Source: Pomphorhynchus laevis
Taxonomy: Eukaryota; Acanthocephala; Palaeacanthocephala; Echinorhynchida; Pomphorhynchidae
Length of the DNA: 64,000 nt
Direction: 5' to 3'
NCBI GenBank assembly: GCA_012934845.2
Contig: WNNJ02002954.1
Span: 1 to 64,000, forward strand
Shown: positions 53,196 through 63,756 of the stretch, piece by piece
Layout of the letters: every line of letters begins with the position of its first letter
How positions within the stretch are numbered: position 1 is the stretch's first letter
Made by a program: the position numbers and the translations under genes
The notes under the pieces: model-generated
The model's input: only the letters and a program-made list of their open reading frames with translations
Database searches by the model: none
Told to the model about the DNA's origin: nothing

Positions 53196-53639
53196 GCAAG
53201 ATCAGATATTGTTTGCCGGGGTTTATTAGGCGGGAAAATGGTGCGGTCCTTTTTGGACATTTGTATATACAACCCACTTGCACCTTTATATTCCAACAGA
53301 ACGCCCCGAGAATGCAATGCCTACCACGAACAACGGAAAATTGCAAAGTACGCTGAACGAATTAACGAAATCGAACGATCCGCTTTATTTCCGATGGTCT
53401 TCTTCGCTACCGATGTAATGGCACCAGAAGCTGATAAGGTAATGCGCTGGATGTCCACAAAAGTTGCAGAGCGAAGAATACTGCCTTACAGTGATTGCAT
53501 AAGAGCCTTGCGAACACATATATCACTTACACTAGCAAAATGTGTATCGATGTGCGTGAGATCCACAAGAATGGGAACACAATATCAAATGACAGAAAAT
53601 CGCACCGGAAACAATCCAGAAAGGATTGTTTTGCAATGA
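53196..53639 (+). CDS. Retroelement-type nuclease-like domain, isolated ORF
   Basis: Homologue of 47202-47663. In frame from about 53196: ARSDIVCRGLLGGKMVRSFL, DICIYNPLAPLYSNRTP, EQRKIAKYAERINEIERSAL, PMVFFATDVMAPEADKVMRW, LRTHISLTLAKCVSMCVR. The ATG at 53238 lies inside the conserved block, so the true start is probably upstream or missing. GC is higher than in the flanks. The frame is fully open through the conserved region, unlike most mobile debris nearby. The same C-terminal pattern (FxxxLxxxAAxxxGxxxxxxxLxxRLS) is seen in the reverse transcriptase gene at 55.9-58.5 kb. Confidence 0.6.
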   Translation, partial: ARSDIVCRGLLGGKMVRSFLDICIYNPLAPLYSNRTPRECNAYHEQRKIAKYAERINEIERSALFPMVFFATDVMAPEADKVMRWMSTKVAERRILPYSDCIRALRTHISLTLAKCVSMCVRSTRMGTQYQMTENRTGNNPERIVLQ

Positions 53640-53799
53640 TTTCGATTGACCATTATTAAAAATTTTAAATTTTAAATTTTGAATCGAAAGGCCCATTAGC
53701 GGGAACCTTAATTGTATATGTTGTAGAACTTACGATATCATTAAAATAAATAAATTATATTATAAACAATATTTCATTATTTTTATTTTCTAATTGCTT

Positions 53800-53970
53800 T
53801 AATTTAATGTTTTTGTTCGTTTTTGTTGATAATGTTAATGCTTTGTTTTGCTTTGTGATGTTTTTACCGTTTGGTCGCTTTCTTTTTTTCTGCATTTTTT
53901 CTTTTATCAATTTTGTAGCGGATAGATAGTGGCACAGCATATAAACAGGTTTATATTATTTTAATAAAAA
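53800..53970 (-). repeat. Inverted copy of the Penelope-associated repeat
   Basis: Reverse complement contains CAGCATATAAACAGG-like and GCGACCAAACGGTAAAAA-like blocks matching 52712-52868. With those copies it brackets the ORF at 53.2-53.64 kb. Confidence 0.65.
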
Positions 53971-54290
53971 AGAACAGTTAAAACTGTTAAAAGAATGTAG
54001 TTTTCTGATGGTGGCGGTTCCCATTGAAATATTGAATAATCCTTTGATCTTTGATTTTCCTTTGATCCTACAAATTACATTTACTACATTTTTATGTTTG
54101 ATTGAAGCTATCGATTAGCTCAAAGCCGTTCGAGAAAATTAATCGAAGGCAGTTAAATTATTTAGGCACAATTTATGGTTCATGTAGACCATTTAATCTA
54201 TGGTAAACAACATATATAATATATGTGATTAGTAAACTAGTAAATTAAATTAAAATAATTAAAGTAATAAGGGAAGGTGCTTTAATAATT
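53971..54290. other. AT-rich spacer, nothing recognised
   Basis: Short intergenic stretch before LINE copy 3 with no ORF or repeat seen. Confidence 0.4.
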
Positions 54291-55776
54291 GGAAGAAGAC
54301 GCGGTCTATCCGTCTCCCCCAGGAAATTACTCGATTCATCCCTAGGCACATTTGTTCCCAATATACTCCGTACATAACCCCGCCTCACTCCTCTTCATCT
54401 CAAGGACTCGTGACCCTAGTTAAATGCTCTTTAAGATCCTCTCTTCTTTTAAATTATTCTTGTCCAGCCCTTTCTTGTTTAGTAGTTTCTCTCTGTAAGA
54501 ACGGTAAACGTTTCAGTCTTGCCAACGTCTACATTCGTCCAGGGGAGATTCACAAGAATCGTGACCTCCTGGATCGGATCATTGATAGCGTCTATGACAT
54601 GGTACTAGGTGATTTCAACGACAGAACTGGTCGTTGGATTAATACAGCACTCCGCAAAGCTAGGAACCGGTACTTCATTCATAAACCACCATCCCCTACC
54701 TTTCATTGCTCTACAACAAACTCACTCCTCGACCTTAGTACAGAGGGGTTGTTAAAACCCCTCTGTACTAAACAGTCGCGTCAACATCTGTCCACCTCTC
54801 ATGACCTAATTTGTTGGCGGATATAAGAAGACATGCTGCTTCGGAGGAGAGTCCACTTTGATCCAATCAGAGTGGCGGTCTTTCAGGCAGCTGTCCGGCG
54901 CTTCCCCGAATTGGGAATGAGAGTTTAACGGAATTCAATTCCTACCTCTCTTCGCAAGCTACCGGAATTTTATCGACTACCTATAAAGGTCGCCTTTTCA
55001 ATCCCACTCCACCAAAGCTCAAGACCCTTGCACATATGCTCCATCTTCCCAATCTCTCTTCTTCTGCACGTCAATCTCTCTCGAAAGAATACTGGAGCAC
55101 TAGATATAGGTTCCAGCTGTGTAAGGATAGGGCAAGCATTGCTTCCCTTAATCCGTCCCGGTCTTCCCTCTGGAAGATATTCAAGAAAGAGAGATTTGTT
55201 TGTGGGAGGGAGATGGCATCTATGTGGATTGGTAGCATCGGTCTTGCTAATGTTTTGGAGGAGTCACTTGCCCTACATAATTATGGAGCCACGCAATCAC
55301 CGCAACCAATCCTGCCTTGGGGGACTTCAGGAGTAGGGATCTCTCTTCCAGAGATCCTGAATGCCTTGGGTCCTCTTCCGGGCACCTCCAAGTTCACCGC
55401 TCCACTCTCTTCTCGGGTCTGTCAGCTTTTGACAGCCGATCTAAGGAGAGAAGTGGTCGTCACTATGTTTTTAGCATCGCCCTCTGATGTATCCGGCATC
55501 AATATTAGCAAGAGAATTTTTATCCCTAAGAGAAATCCGGTTCGCTCTCCAAAATACCTGCGGCCCATCTCGATTCAAAATTCCCTCGTTTCGACCTACG
55601 AAAAAGCGCTTGCGCGTAGAATCCGCGTCCATCTGAGTAGGCATAATTTAATCCCACCTGGTTTCCATGGGTTCGTCAAAGGTCGCTCGGTCCATTCAGC
55701 AGTTGGTGAGGTGCAGCAGTTTTGTCAAGAGAACAGCAATCAACTCGCTGTGGCTGTTTTCCATGATTTTTCTGCC
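54291..55776 (+). mobile_element. Non-LTR retrotransposon copy 3, truncated at both ends
   Basis: Same family as the copies at 1-6855. It starts abruptly within the endonuclease (ACGCGGTCTATCCGTCTCC, ETRSIR in copy 1) and stops abruptly after FHDFSA of reverse transcriptase motif A at about 55776. Intact-looking pieces: GDFNDRTGRW, SHDLICW, ISIQNSLVSTYEKAL, FHGFVKGRSVHSAVGE. Frames break near 54745, 54826 and 54910. The missing 3' half is replaced by the AATGTGTACACATT palindrome and the GC-rich reverse transcriptase gene; the LINE does not resume afterwards. Confidence 0.85.
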
Positions 55777-55929
55777 AAATGTGTACACATTTGGATTTCT
55801 AATTTTCTAATTTCATTATAATTTTTTGTGTACACTTTTGTAGCTGTTCAATAATAATTTTCGCTATTAAATTATACTTTAACCGCGATTTATTTGGCAA
55901 CTCTTTTATAGAAAAATTATATTATAACG

Positions 55930-58520
55930 CAGTAATAACGCAGTAAATGCTCGGCCGCTAGACAACACACCTTGGAGGCAACTTCTCGGATTTGTTAAGT
56001 CGGCCTTGCGTGTACCACGATTAGCCGGGATAGTGGTTCGGCATCACTGGGCTAAGCGCTGAAAACAGCGTGTACGTCGTACAATGTAACTCATATCATC
56101 ACAACCAGAACTCAAAGGAATAAACCTACAGATCTCCTGGACGATCAGCTTCAAAATAAGGTGTCTGAAAAGTTGGAGGACGGTGATGTTCGTGAAGCGG
56201 TTTGATTGCTAGCTAACAATGATCGGTTGATTTGTCCGGACCCACAAACTACCGAGATGTTGCGTCGCAAACATCCCAAACGACGTTTGAATTCTTATAA
56301 ATGCAGTTCACGACCGGGGACGAATCGTCAGAATCACGAAGTTGGCCAGCTTATTTCGGGACCCTCAATCTTGTTGGTTCTCCGATCATTTCTACTTCCT
56401 TTATCAGGGGTGCGGATGGCCTAAGCCCATCTCATCTCCGCGACCTAGTCGATAATTCGAGTGGCGCAGCAGGTCACAGACTATTGGACTCACTCTGTGA
56501 GCTTACTCGCATCGTCTTTACTGGCAACGTGGCAATTTCGATTAAACCTAATTTATGCGGGGCCAAGCTTTTAGCATTTAAGAAGAATGATGGAGGAGTC
56601 AGACCAATTGCCGTTGGGTGCACATTCCGTCGATTAGCAGCCAAGTTAGCCTGCAGATATGCACCCGAGAAGGTGGTTGACCAACTACTCCCAATACAAC
56701 TGGGCGTTGGCGTTCATGGAGGTGTCGAGGCCGCAGTTCACTCAGCGAGATGTTTTGCAGAACACGGTCTAATAGGCACATCAGCCATAATAAAATTAGA
56801 TTTTGATAATGCCTTTAACTCCATCAGTCGCGATGCCGTCCTTTAATGCGTGGAGAGGGATATTCTGAAAATTATAGAATTGTGGAAATGTGCTACAACA
56901 GTCCAAGCACTCTGCTTTTCAGCGACAGTGTTATTGAATCATCAGAGGAAGTTCAGCAGGGCCACTTCTCGGACCTCTTCTGTTCTCGCTAACTATCAAC
57001 AGGCTAGCACACAGCCTTTCCTCACCACTTGTAATGTGGTATCTTGATGACTGCTGTATAGGTGGAGAACTGTCCACTCTTGTCAACGATATCATTAACA
57101 TCCGACAACAGGGATCTTCTATCGGCTTACACTTACGCGCAGACAAGTGCCAAATCATCACCGCCGACAGCGCTGATATCCAACCTCTGATCGAATTAAT
57201 GCCATACACCAATGTATGTGAACTATGGTCTGCCGACTTGCTCGGCGCGCCCCTTCGCGGCGGAAGTCACCTCGATTCATTCTTGGAAAATCAGCCATCA
57301 CACAACTTTGGCAGGTAGGCTAGAAGCTTCGCAAACTAGCAAAGCACGACGCGTTTTTCATATTGCGTCATTGTCTGACGCTAAGGAAGATCAACTACGC
57401 TGCGCACCGTGTTTTTCTAGCAGACTAGCGAAAACTTTCGACGAGGAAATCCGCTATTTCCTAGCCGAGATCCTAAATCTTCAGCTCTCTGACACGGCCT
57501 GGCGTCAAGCCTCATTGTCAGTTAAGTAGTTAGGTGGACTTGGTGTGCTGAGGGCGGAAGAATTATCAATACCGGCCTTCTGCTCGTCTGTCTCGAGCAT
57601 GTGTGGCTTAACCTCGAATATCCTGCTCGATTATATCGTGAGTTGCTCAGGCATTAACGACTAAAGTTATCGGTGGGCATTGGATTGTTGGAACTCTACG
57701 TTTGACCTGCCTGTTCCAACGGATACAACCGTACAAAAACGTTGAACAGCGATTCTGTTTGAGACCCAGCTCCGCGACCTGATTGCTTCCTGTGACTGCC
57801 CTAAAGATCGAGTCCGCTTACTTTCGGCAGCTACCAAATGGTCTGGCGCATTTCTGGATGCCCTGCCGATCGCCTCGGTAGGTACAAAAATGGACGACCG
57901 CTCATTGTCTCTGGCAACAGCCCTACGCCTCGGATTTAAATTTTCACTCCCGTTCAATTGCGAGTGCGGGGTTACAACCGATGTATCAGGCACACACGGT
58001 CTCGATTGCTCGAAGACAATGTCTCGACACCACCGCCACAGTGCAGTCAATGCTCTTATTCGTAGTGCTCTGATGGCGGCCGGTGTCCCGTCCCGCCTAG
58101 AACCAGTTGGACTGTGCAGAGATGACGGGAAAAGACCGGATGGCGCTTCATTAGTCCCTTGGGAAAAGGTCGCCTACTTGTATGGGACTTTACTTGTCCC
58201 AACAAACTAGCGGCTAGTAATGTGTTCAACGCGGTATGTGCGCCGGGCGAGGTGGCGAGAGTGCCGAGAATCGGAAGCTGAACAAATACATAGGCATCGA
58301 TGCGTTTCAATACACTTTTGTCCATTGGCGATCAAGACAATAGGGGCAGTCGGGCCTATTACGTTCAGCTTCCTGGAATCTCTAGGGAAGAAGCTAATTG
58401 CTGCTACAGGCGATCGGAGAGCAACGAGATTTCTCTCACAGAGATTGAGCTGTGCGGTGCAACGAGGCAACGCGACCTGTCTTTTGGAGGTCGCTTATGA
58501 GATTGCAGAAAATTATCAAT
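55930..58520 (+). pseudogene. Reverse transcriptase with C-terminal zinc finger and PD-(D/E)XK-like nuclease
   Basis: Distinct from the LINEs here. Order: leader VSEKLEDGDVREAV and CPDPQTTEMLRRKHPKRRL (about 56.13-56.29 kb); RT with RGADGLSPSHLRDLV, DGGVRPIAVGCTFRRLAAKL, QLGVGVHGGVEAAVHSAR, motif A IIKLDFDNAFNSISRDAVL; the catalytic WYLDDCCIGGEL (57037-) where LINEs have YADD; GLHLRADKCQIITAD; then C-terminal CECG...GTHGLDC with RHHRHSAVN (CCHH-like), RDDGKRPDG...VWDFTC (nuclease-like) and TIGAVGPITFSFLESLGKKL, TGDRRATRFLSQRL. I know this architecture from many invertebrate genomes as an unnamed reverse transcriptase family. This copy has stops near 56203 and 56844, and several frameshifts. 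GC is far above the window average. The ends are marked by AATGTGTACACATT-like and GTGTTCAC motifs. Confidence 0.72.
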
Positions 58521-58789
58521 ATGATATTTATCATAATTTCCCATTTATAAACTCATTGTAATAATTATGTAATAATTTAGTTAGACTTGTTTCAAGAAAT
58601 GTGTTCACTTACAAAACGTGCTCATTTTGAAGTGTGTTCACTCTCGGTTTGGTAAGGGTATAGTGTACTCTCGGTATATGTTGAGATTCTTTTAGGTCAA
58701 CTCAGTTTTCTTTCACACATGAACACTGATATCATATGCTCTAAAATCAGATGCCTCCTGTATATGCTAAAAATTCGTTTTGTTTGTTG

Positions 58790-59420
58790 AACGTTAAGTG
58801 CTACAAGCGTTGTTCAATGCTTTAATAAGGCATCATATAGAATATGGCATTCAGGCCGCCTTTTCGAGTACCCAAAGCGAAATTCAGTATCTCGATTACA
58901 TCCTTAAATACTAATCTAAGTTATGTACAACACTAGCTTGTATGTCATACGCAGAGCGTCTCGTAGGGTTAGGTATGTGTTATACCCCACCTCGCTTACT
59001 ATATCTGGACTTGATTGCAATGGATAAAATTGCCGAGATTTATGACGGATTCCCAAATGAACGTGTATTCTTAATAGAATTAGTTGTCAACATGGTCATA
59101 GTTGGTCTTATAACCCAAGATCATGGGAAATACCTGAGTGCACAGACTGTCGCATCGAGCCCTGTAAGTGTTGAACATGTTACCTGAAGAGTTGGTTTGC
59201 ACAAATGCGATTGAGGAGTTCCAGAAATAAGTCTTCAATTAGATTGTTCTTCCTGGTCAATGCAGCGTTGGAACTACGTATCTAAGAATCTAACCGTTTT
59301 TATTTTACTTTTCAATTTTGTCATATACATTTTACTGTCGTTCAATTGTCAACATTGATGAAAAGGCAAAACAGCCCTTGCGGCTAAAGTCTTATGCTGT
59401 AGTAATAATAATTCGTTCAT
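58790..59420 (+). mobile_element. 3' end of a CR1-like LINE
   Basis: C-terminal RT region: LFNALIRHHIEYGIQAAF (family RxHLEYAxQAW), then TTLACMSYAERLVGLGMCY (LSYEERLxxLGL), LLYLDLIAMDKI, and LPEELVCTNAIEEFQK (LPEEVVxAxSxxxFK) before a stop. A roughly 150-base 3' UTR follows. The reverse transcriptase core is missing, so the copy is 5' truncated. It directly precedes another LINE. Confidence 0.72.
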
Positions 59421-59468
59421 GATAATTCAACTAATATAATTCATATTCGGAGTTTTATAATTCGGAGT

Positions 59469-59714
59469 TTGATTCGTCTTGGGAAGCGTACCACAGAGAA
59501 ATCTCGCTTGTTGAAGGTCGTCTTGAGTTCTGCTGACCGCGCTAAGATGCTGCTTCATCGTGGTTACCTGTTAAAAAATTCTACTATAAGAATACTGAGA
59601 GACATTAATTTTGATGAGCGTTTGAAATTGAGGAAGGCTCGCGAGGAGCTACAGGATAGAATAAGCAAAGAAGATACGAATCTATGCATAAGAAATTTTC
59701 AAGTAGTTCGGTAG
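59469..59714 (+). CDS. LINE ORF1 C-terminal part
   Basis: 81 codons: IRLGKRTTEKSRLLKVVLSS, ADRAKMLLHRGYLLKN, IRILRDINFDERLKLRKARE, ELQDRISKEDTNLCIRNFQV. This is the C-terminal nucleic-acid-binding region of L1/CR1-type ORF1 proteins (RxGK...RPLKVxL...ILxxxxxL...IxIxxDxT). The N-terminal part is absent. Its stop overlaps the ORF2 start by about 31 bases, a common LINE layout. Confidence 0.65.
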   Translation: MIRLGKRTTEKSRLLKVVLSSADRAKMLLHRGYLLKNSTIRILRDINFDERLKLRKAREELQDRISKEDTNLCIRNFQVVR

Positions 59715-60210
59715 CGACCATCAGTACGTTGGACCCTGCTTCTCCCTTACTAGATAATGGGTTTTATTCTGATTCCAATTTTGATGATTTAATTGATTTT
59801 TCTGAGGTACATGATAAAACTAGCAAAACCTTTACGTTATCAGATACTTCGCTTCATATTGGTTACTCAAACGTTAGAAGTCTTCAATCTCAATTTCCTT
59901 TCTTGCTCGACCATATTGCTGATAATCATTATGATATATTCTGTATTTCAGAATCTTGGTTACATAGTGGCATCCCTGATAATCAGTTTAATGTTGTAGA
60001 TTATAAGTTAATAAGAGCGGATCGTTTTTCTGGTATGCGAGTTGTAGCATTCGTTCGACACGATCTCTCAACATCAAATATATAATATCATTGCGACTCT
60101 AAGTGGTCATATGAGTGTCTGTCTTTTACTGTTAATCATCAATTGTTAAAATTAAATGTTTGTGTTGTTTATAGATCTCCATCTTTCACTTTGATAACAT
60201 ATCGACTTAA
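59684..60210 (+). pseudogene. Outer LINE ORF2, N-terminal endonuclease part
   Basis: Starts at ATG 59684 overlapping ORF1. After a Ser-rich leader the endonuclease begins SLHIGYSNVRSLQSQFPFLL, with DIFCISESWLHSGI (catalytic Glu) and, after one stop near 60084, LKLNVCVVYRSPSFTLITYR. It is then cut by the inserted antisense element. No other defects seen. Confidence 0.8.
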
Positions 60211-62675
60211 AAAAAGGATTTATTTTAACGTGGCAAATGCGTGCCAGCGCACGCTTACATGACCACAACAAAACAAAAATGTAAATCATGTGCCGAGAAG
60301 GTGTGAACGGATGAGGTGTTTGAATGTGATAAAGGAAAGGGCGCGGCGAACGTCGAGAGAAAGTTGATTCCATGCGAGTGGGGCGGCGACGAGGAAGGAT
60401 CGGAGACCGTAGTTGTTAGAGTAATTGGGAACGTGGAATAAGAGGGTATGACGGGAACACAGCGATAGCGAGGTGGAGCGAGTGTCGTCTAAGAAAGGAA
60501 GGTTGATGAACGATGGGGATCCGACAGCGATGAGACGAAAAGTTACGATAAAAATGCAGAGTTTGATGCGGATGTGGATGGTGGGCCAGGAGAGTTCGGC
60601 AAGATATGTGGATATATGGTCAAAGCGGTGGATACGAAAGAGCACTCGAATGGCGGAGTTGATTATGCGTTGTAGTGGTAGGATGATGGATTTTGGAGAA
60701 TTGACGAAAAAGCTAAGGCAATAATCGATTTTAGGGAAAATAAGCGATGAAAGAAGTTACATACAAGAACGGAAGTTTATAAGGGGGGCGGATACGGCGA
60801 ATGTCACGGAGAATGAAGTTAGACGACCAGACCTTGTCACGGACGAAGGGTTTAAGGGAAAGGTGATCATCGAAATGGAAGCCTAAGAAAGTGAGATTGT
60901 GAACTATAGGGATGATCGATGAGGCAAAAGATACAGTGGGAGGAGATATGTTTGGTTTACGGGGAAGGATCCACATTATTTTGGACTTTTCGGGGTTTAG
61001 AACGAGATGGAGATTGGAGAGACGTTTGTAGATAGAAGAAAGACAGTTGGAGGCAGAAATGCCGATATCGTGTATGCGATGTGCGGGTGCATGAGCATAG
61101 ATTAGAATGTCATCGGCATATTGCATGACCTTAAAGGAGTAAGGTTTGATAAACGGAGATAGATCGCCAAGCAGAAGAGAGAAAAGCAGATGACCTAGGA
61201 CTGAACCTTGTGGGACCCCGCAAAAAATAGGGATGGGAGGGGAGGATGATGAATTAGAACAGACGCGAAAGGAACGGTCGGATAGATATGAGGCGAACCA
61301 TGCTACGGACGAGGAAGAAAAGCCGTAATCATAACGAAGGCGAGAAAGGAGGACGGAGTGGTCGACAATGTCGAATGCGGAGGAGAGGTCGAGGGAGATG
61401 AGAACACTATATAGAGCCTTGTCTCGAGAAATGAGTAAGTCGTTGTACACTTTTATGCATGCGATTTCTGTCGAGTGATTATAGCGGAAAGCGAATTGGA
61501 ATGGAGGGTACAGATTGGATGAGGAGATATAAGCGTTGATTTGTATTAAGATGAGGCGTTTTAAGAGCTTAGAAAGAGTAGGGAGTAGTGAAATGGGGCG
61601 ATAGCTAGTAGGAAGGGAGGGGTCGAGCGATTGTTTCTTAAGGAGGGGACGAGCGATTGCGGATTTCCAGTGTGAAGGGAAGATACGACTGCGGATGGAC
61701 GAGTTAAACAATGTTGTGAGAAATGGGGATATCGATGAGCATATATATTTTAATATGTGGGTAGGCAGGGGATCGGCAGGTGAGGTTTTGTTGGGCAAGG
61801 ACATGAGGACAGATGATACTTCTGTAGGTGAGACAGGAAGAAGATGAAAGAGTTCCGGAAGAATGAGAGTAGACTGGGCAGAGTGGGATAGGATGGAGAC
61901 CGGGGAGTGAGAGAGCAGCGTGGATACTTTAGTCTGGAGAAATGACGAATAATCATTAGCATTGATGTTGCACGGCGTAGAGGAACGAGCCAGGATTGAG
62001 TTAAAAGTATGCCAGAGAGTCTTAGAGTTGAATGAAGTGATGATTTCATGCTACCAGAAGGAGTTGCATTTGGTACGTAGTAGGTTGAGATGAGACCGGC
62101 GACGAGCAAGATAGGAATCACGGAAAGACTGAGTGATCGAGCGGAAATCGCGTCTGAGAGAGCGGTGATAGACTCGAAAAGCATGACGGAGTCGACGCTT
62201 TGAGAGTAGGCATTGGATGTCAAACCATGGGGCACGGTGCAAGCGATTGTGTGGGTTAGACTTGAAGGGCAAGAGAATATCGAGAGTGGATGTGAGTTCA
62301 GAGTCGAAAAGAAAGGCGAGATCGTGAGGAGATGAATATGTTATTGTGGGTAATGATAGAGACGATTTGAGTAAGGCAGAGCGGAGAAGGGAGAGGTCAA
62401 GATTTCTCCAAGGGCGACGTAGGATTGTAGGTGTGTGAGGAGGGGTGTGGTTGCGAGTGAGATCAATGGTGATAAGAAAGTGATCGGATAGACCAGGATC
62501 AGAGATGGACAGTGAGGTGTAGGCAGCAAAATGATCGGGGACAGCGATGATGTCGAGTGCCCCACCAAGTATATGTGTGGGGGCAGTGGATATTAGTTTG
62601 TAATTGTAGTTGGATAGAATGTTGATGAAGCGGATGGAATCTGTGGAAGATAAGCGGTCTAGGCGGATATTGAAG
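60211..62675 (-). mobile_element. Inserted L2/CR1-like LINE, 5' truncated, antisense
   Basis: Flanked by TCGACTTAA at 60202-60210 and 62676-62684, a 9-base target-site duplication. On its own strand it starts inside the endonuclease (CTTCAATATCCGCCTAGACC, DFNIRLDRL) and ends in AAAATAAATCC plus a T run. It is GC-richer than the host LINE. Endonuclease: THILGGALDIIAV, LSDHFLITIDLTR. Linker: HRAPWFDIQCLLSKRRLR. The reverse transcriptase is listed separately. C-terminus (60286-60645): RHTLLFHVPNYSNNYGLRSF, APLAWNQLSLDVRRA. Confidence 0.92.
60731..61804 (-). CDS. L2/CR1-like reverse transcriptase domain
   Basis: 357 open codons. SYRPISLLPTLSKLLKRLIL, FQFAFRYNHSTEIACIKVYN, motif A LISLDLSSAFDIVDHSVLLS, FCGVPQGSVLGHLLFSLLLG, and the catalytic MQYADDILIYAHA. 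Followed by LNPEKSKIMWILPR. All catalytic aspartates are present, so this is the best preserved reverse transcriptase in the window. The L2/CR1 assignment rests on the wording around SYRPISLLP and HSTEIACIKVYNDLL. A frame change separates it from the endonuclease (61750-62272 in other frames) and from the C-terminus. Confidence 0.88.
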   Translation of the reverse strand: MSLPNKTSPADPLPTHILKYICSSISPFLTTLFNSSIRSRIFPSHWKSAIARPLLKKQSLDPSLPTSYRPISLLPTLSKLLKRLILIQINAYISSSNLYPPFQFAFRYNHSTEIACIKVYNDLLISRDKALYSVLISLDLSSAFDIVDHSVLLSRLRYDYGFSSSSVAWFASYLSDRSFRVCSNSSSSPPIPIFCGVPQGSVLGHLLFSLLLGDLSPFIKPYSFKVMQYADDILIYAHAPAHRIHDIGISASNCLSSIYKRLSNLHLVLNPEKSKIMWILPRKPNISPPTVSFASSIIPIVHNLTFLGFHFDDHLSLKPFVRDKVWSSNFILRDIRRIRPPYKLPFLYVTSFIAYFP

Positions 62676-62684
62676 TCGACTTAA

Positions 62685-63756
62685 GGATTATTTATCTAAT
62701 TTTTGTTCATTCCAACGATTTGTCCTTCTAGGTGACTTCAACCTTTCGAATGTAGATTAGAAAATGAATGGGTATCAACCCTGCTCAGGCGTATTAAAAC
62801 AATTTCGTGATTTATTTCTTTCTGACCTACCTTTAGTGCAACATTGTAGAGAACCAACTCATGTCAACGGTGCTACTCTAGATCTTGTGTTTACAAGATG
62901 TACTGGAAATATCGACAGTATTGCGTCTTATCCTCTTCTTGGTCACAGTGATCACTGTGTTCTCTCCGTTAAATTAGTGTCCAAGATCGATTGTAGGTCA
63001 AAATTGGGTTATCCAAAACTAAATTGGACTCGGGTGGATACCCAACATCTCTTAGCTAATTTCTATAACATTTTGTATCGTAGTGATAGGGCTACTACTG
63101 TTTCAGATCTGCTGACCATTCTTTATGACGTTTTCTTAAATTTGTCAGATACGTTCGCTCCGAAACGGAGAACTTTCATTAAGTCCACTCGCCCTCAGTG
63201 GTTTGATCATGAACTTTGTGCAGTGTTGAAACTGCGCAATACCCTGTGGGCTATTACTCAAACCCATCATGAAAACTTAGATAGGTATCAGTACGTGCGC
63301 AACCTCTGCAATAGATTGAAAATACATAAGCGAATAGCATTTAAAGATGGTATTCAAAATTGCATCGGGAATCAACCAAAGCGTTTTTGGTCATATGTGA
63401 AAGGTTCATGGCTACTTCCCTCTAATATAGCATTCATTACTTCAGGTGAATATGTTTATTCTACTGAGTCTGAAATTGCTGAATGCCTAGCGGACAGCTT
63501 CTATTCTACATCGACTATTGTTTCGGATATTTACTCTTTAAAATGGTATCCCATTCACAATATTACTCAGAATCTCGTTAAGCCAATCAGTACATCTAAA
63601 GTATTGCACCTAATCACTAGGCTTGACCGATTTGGCTCTCCTGTTCCAGATGATATTTCACCTTACCTAATTAATGCGGTTGGATCTGCCGTAAGTAGTG
63701 TTTTAGCTCATATATTTTCATTTAGCCTGATCAATTCGTGGATTCCTGCAATATGA
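62685..63756 (+). pseudogene. Outer LINE ORF2, continuation after the insertion
   Basis: Resumes with FVLLGDFNLSNVD (metal-binding Asp and Asn), then a stop codon at 62758-62760 and the long frame 62764-63756: THVNGATLDLVFTRC, the catalytic YPLLGHSDHCVLSV, TRPQWFDHELCAVLKLRNTL and the pre-RT linker LITRLDRFGSPVPDDISPYL. Reverse transcriptase begins at about 63700 (INSWIPAI) and goes on in shifted frames. Confidence 0.85.

Noticed and set aside
56599-58470. Minus-strand ORFs opposite the YLDD reverse transcriptase gene
   Set aside because: Shadows of a GC-rich coding region; no motifs.
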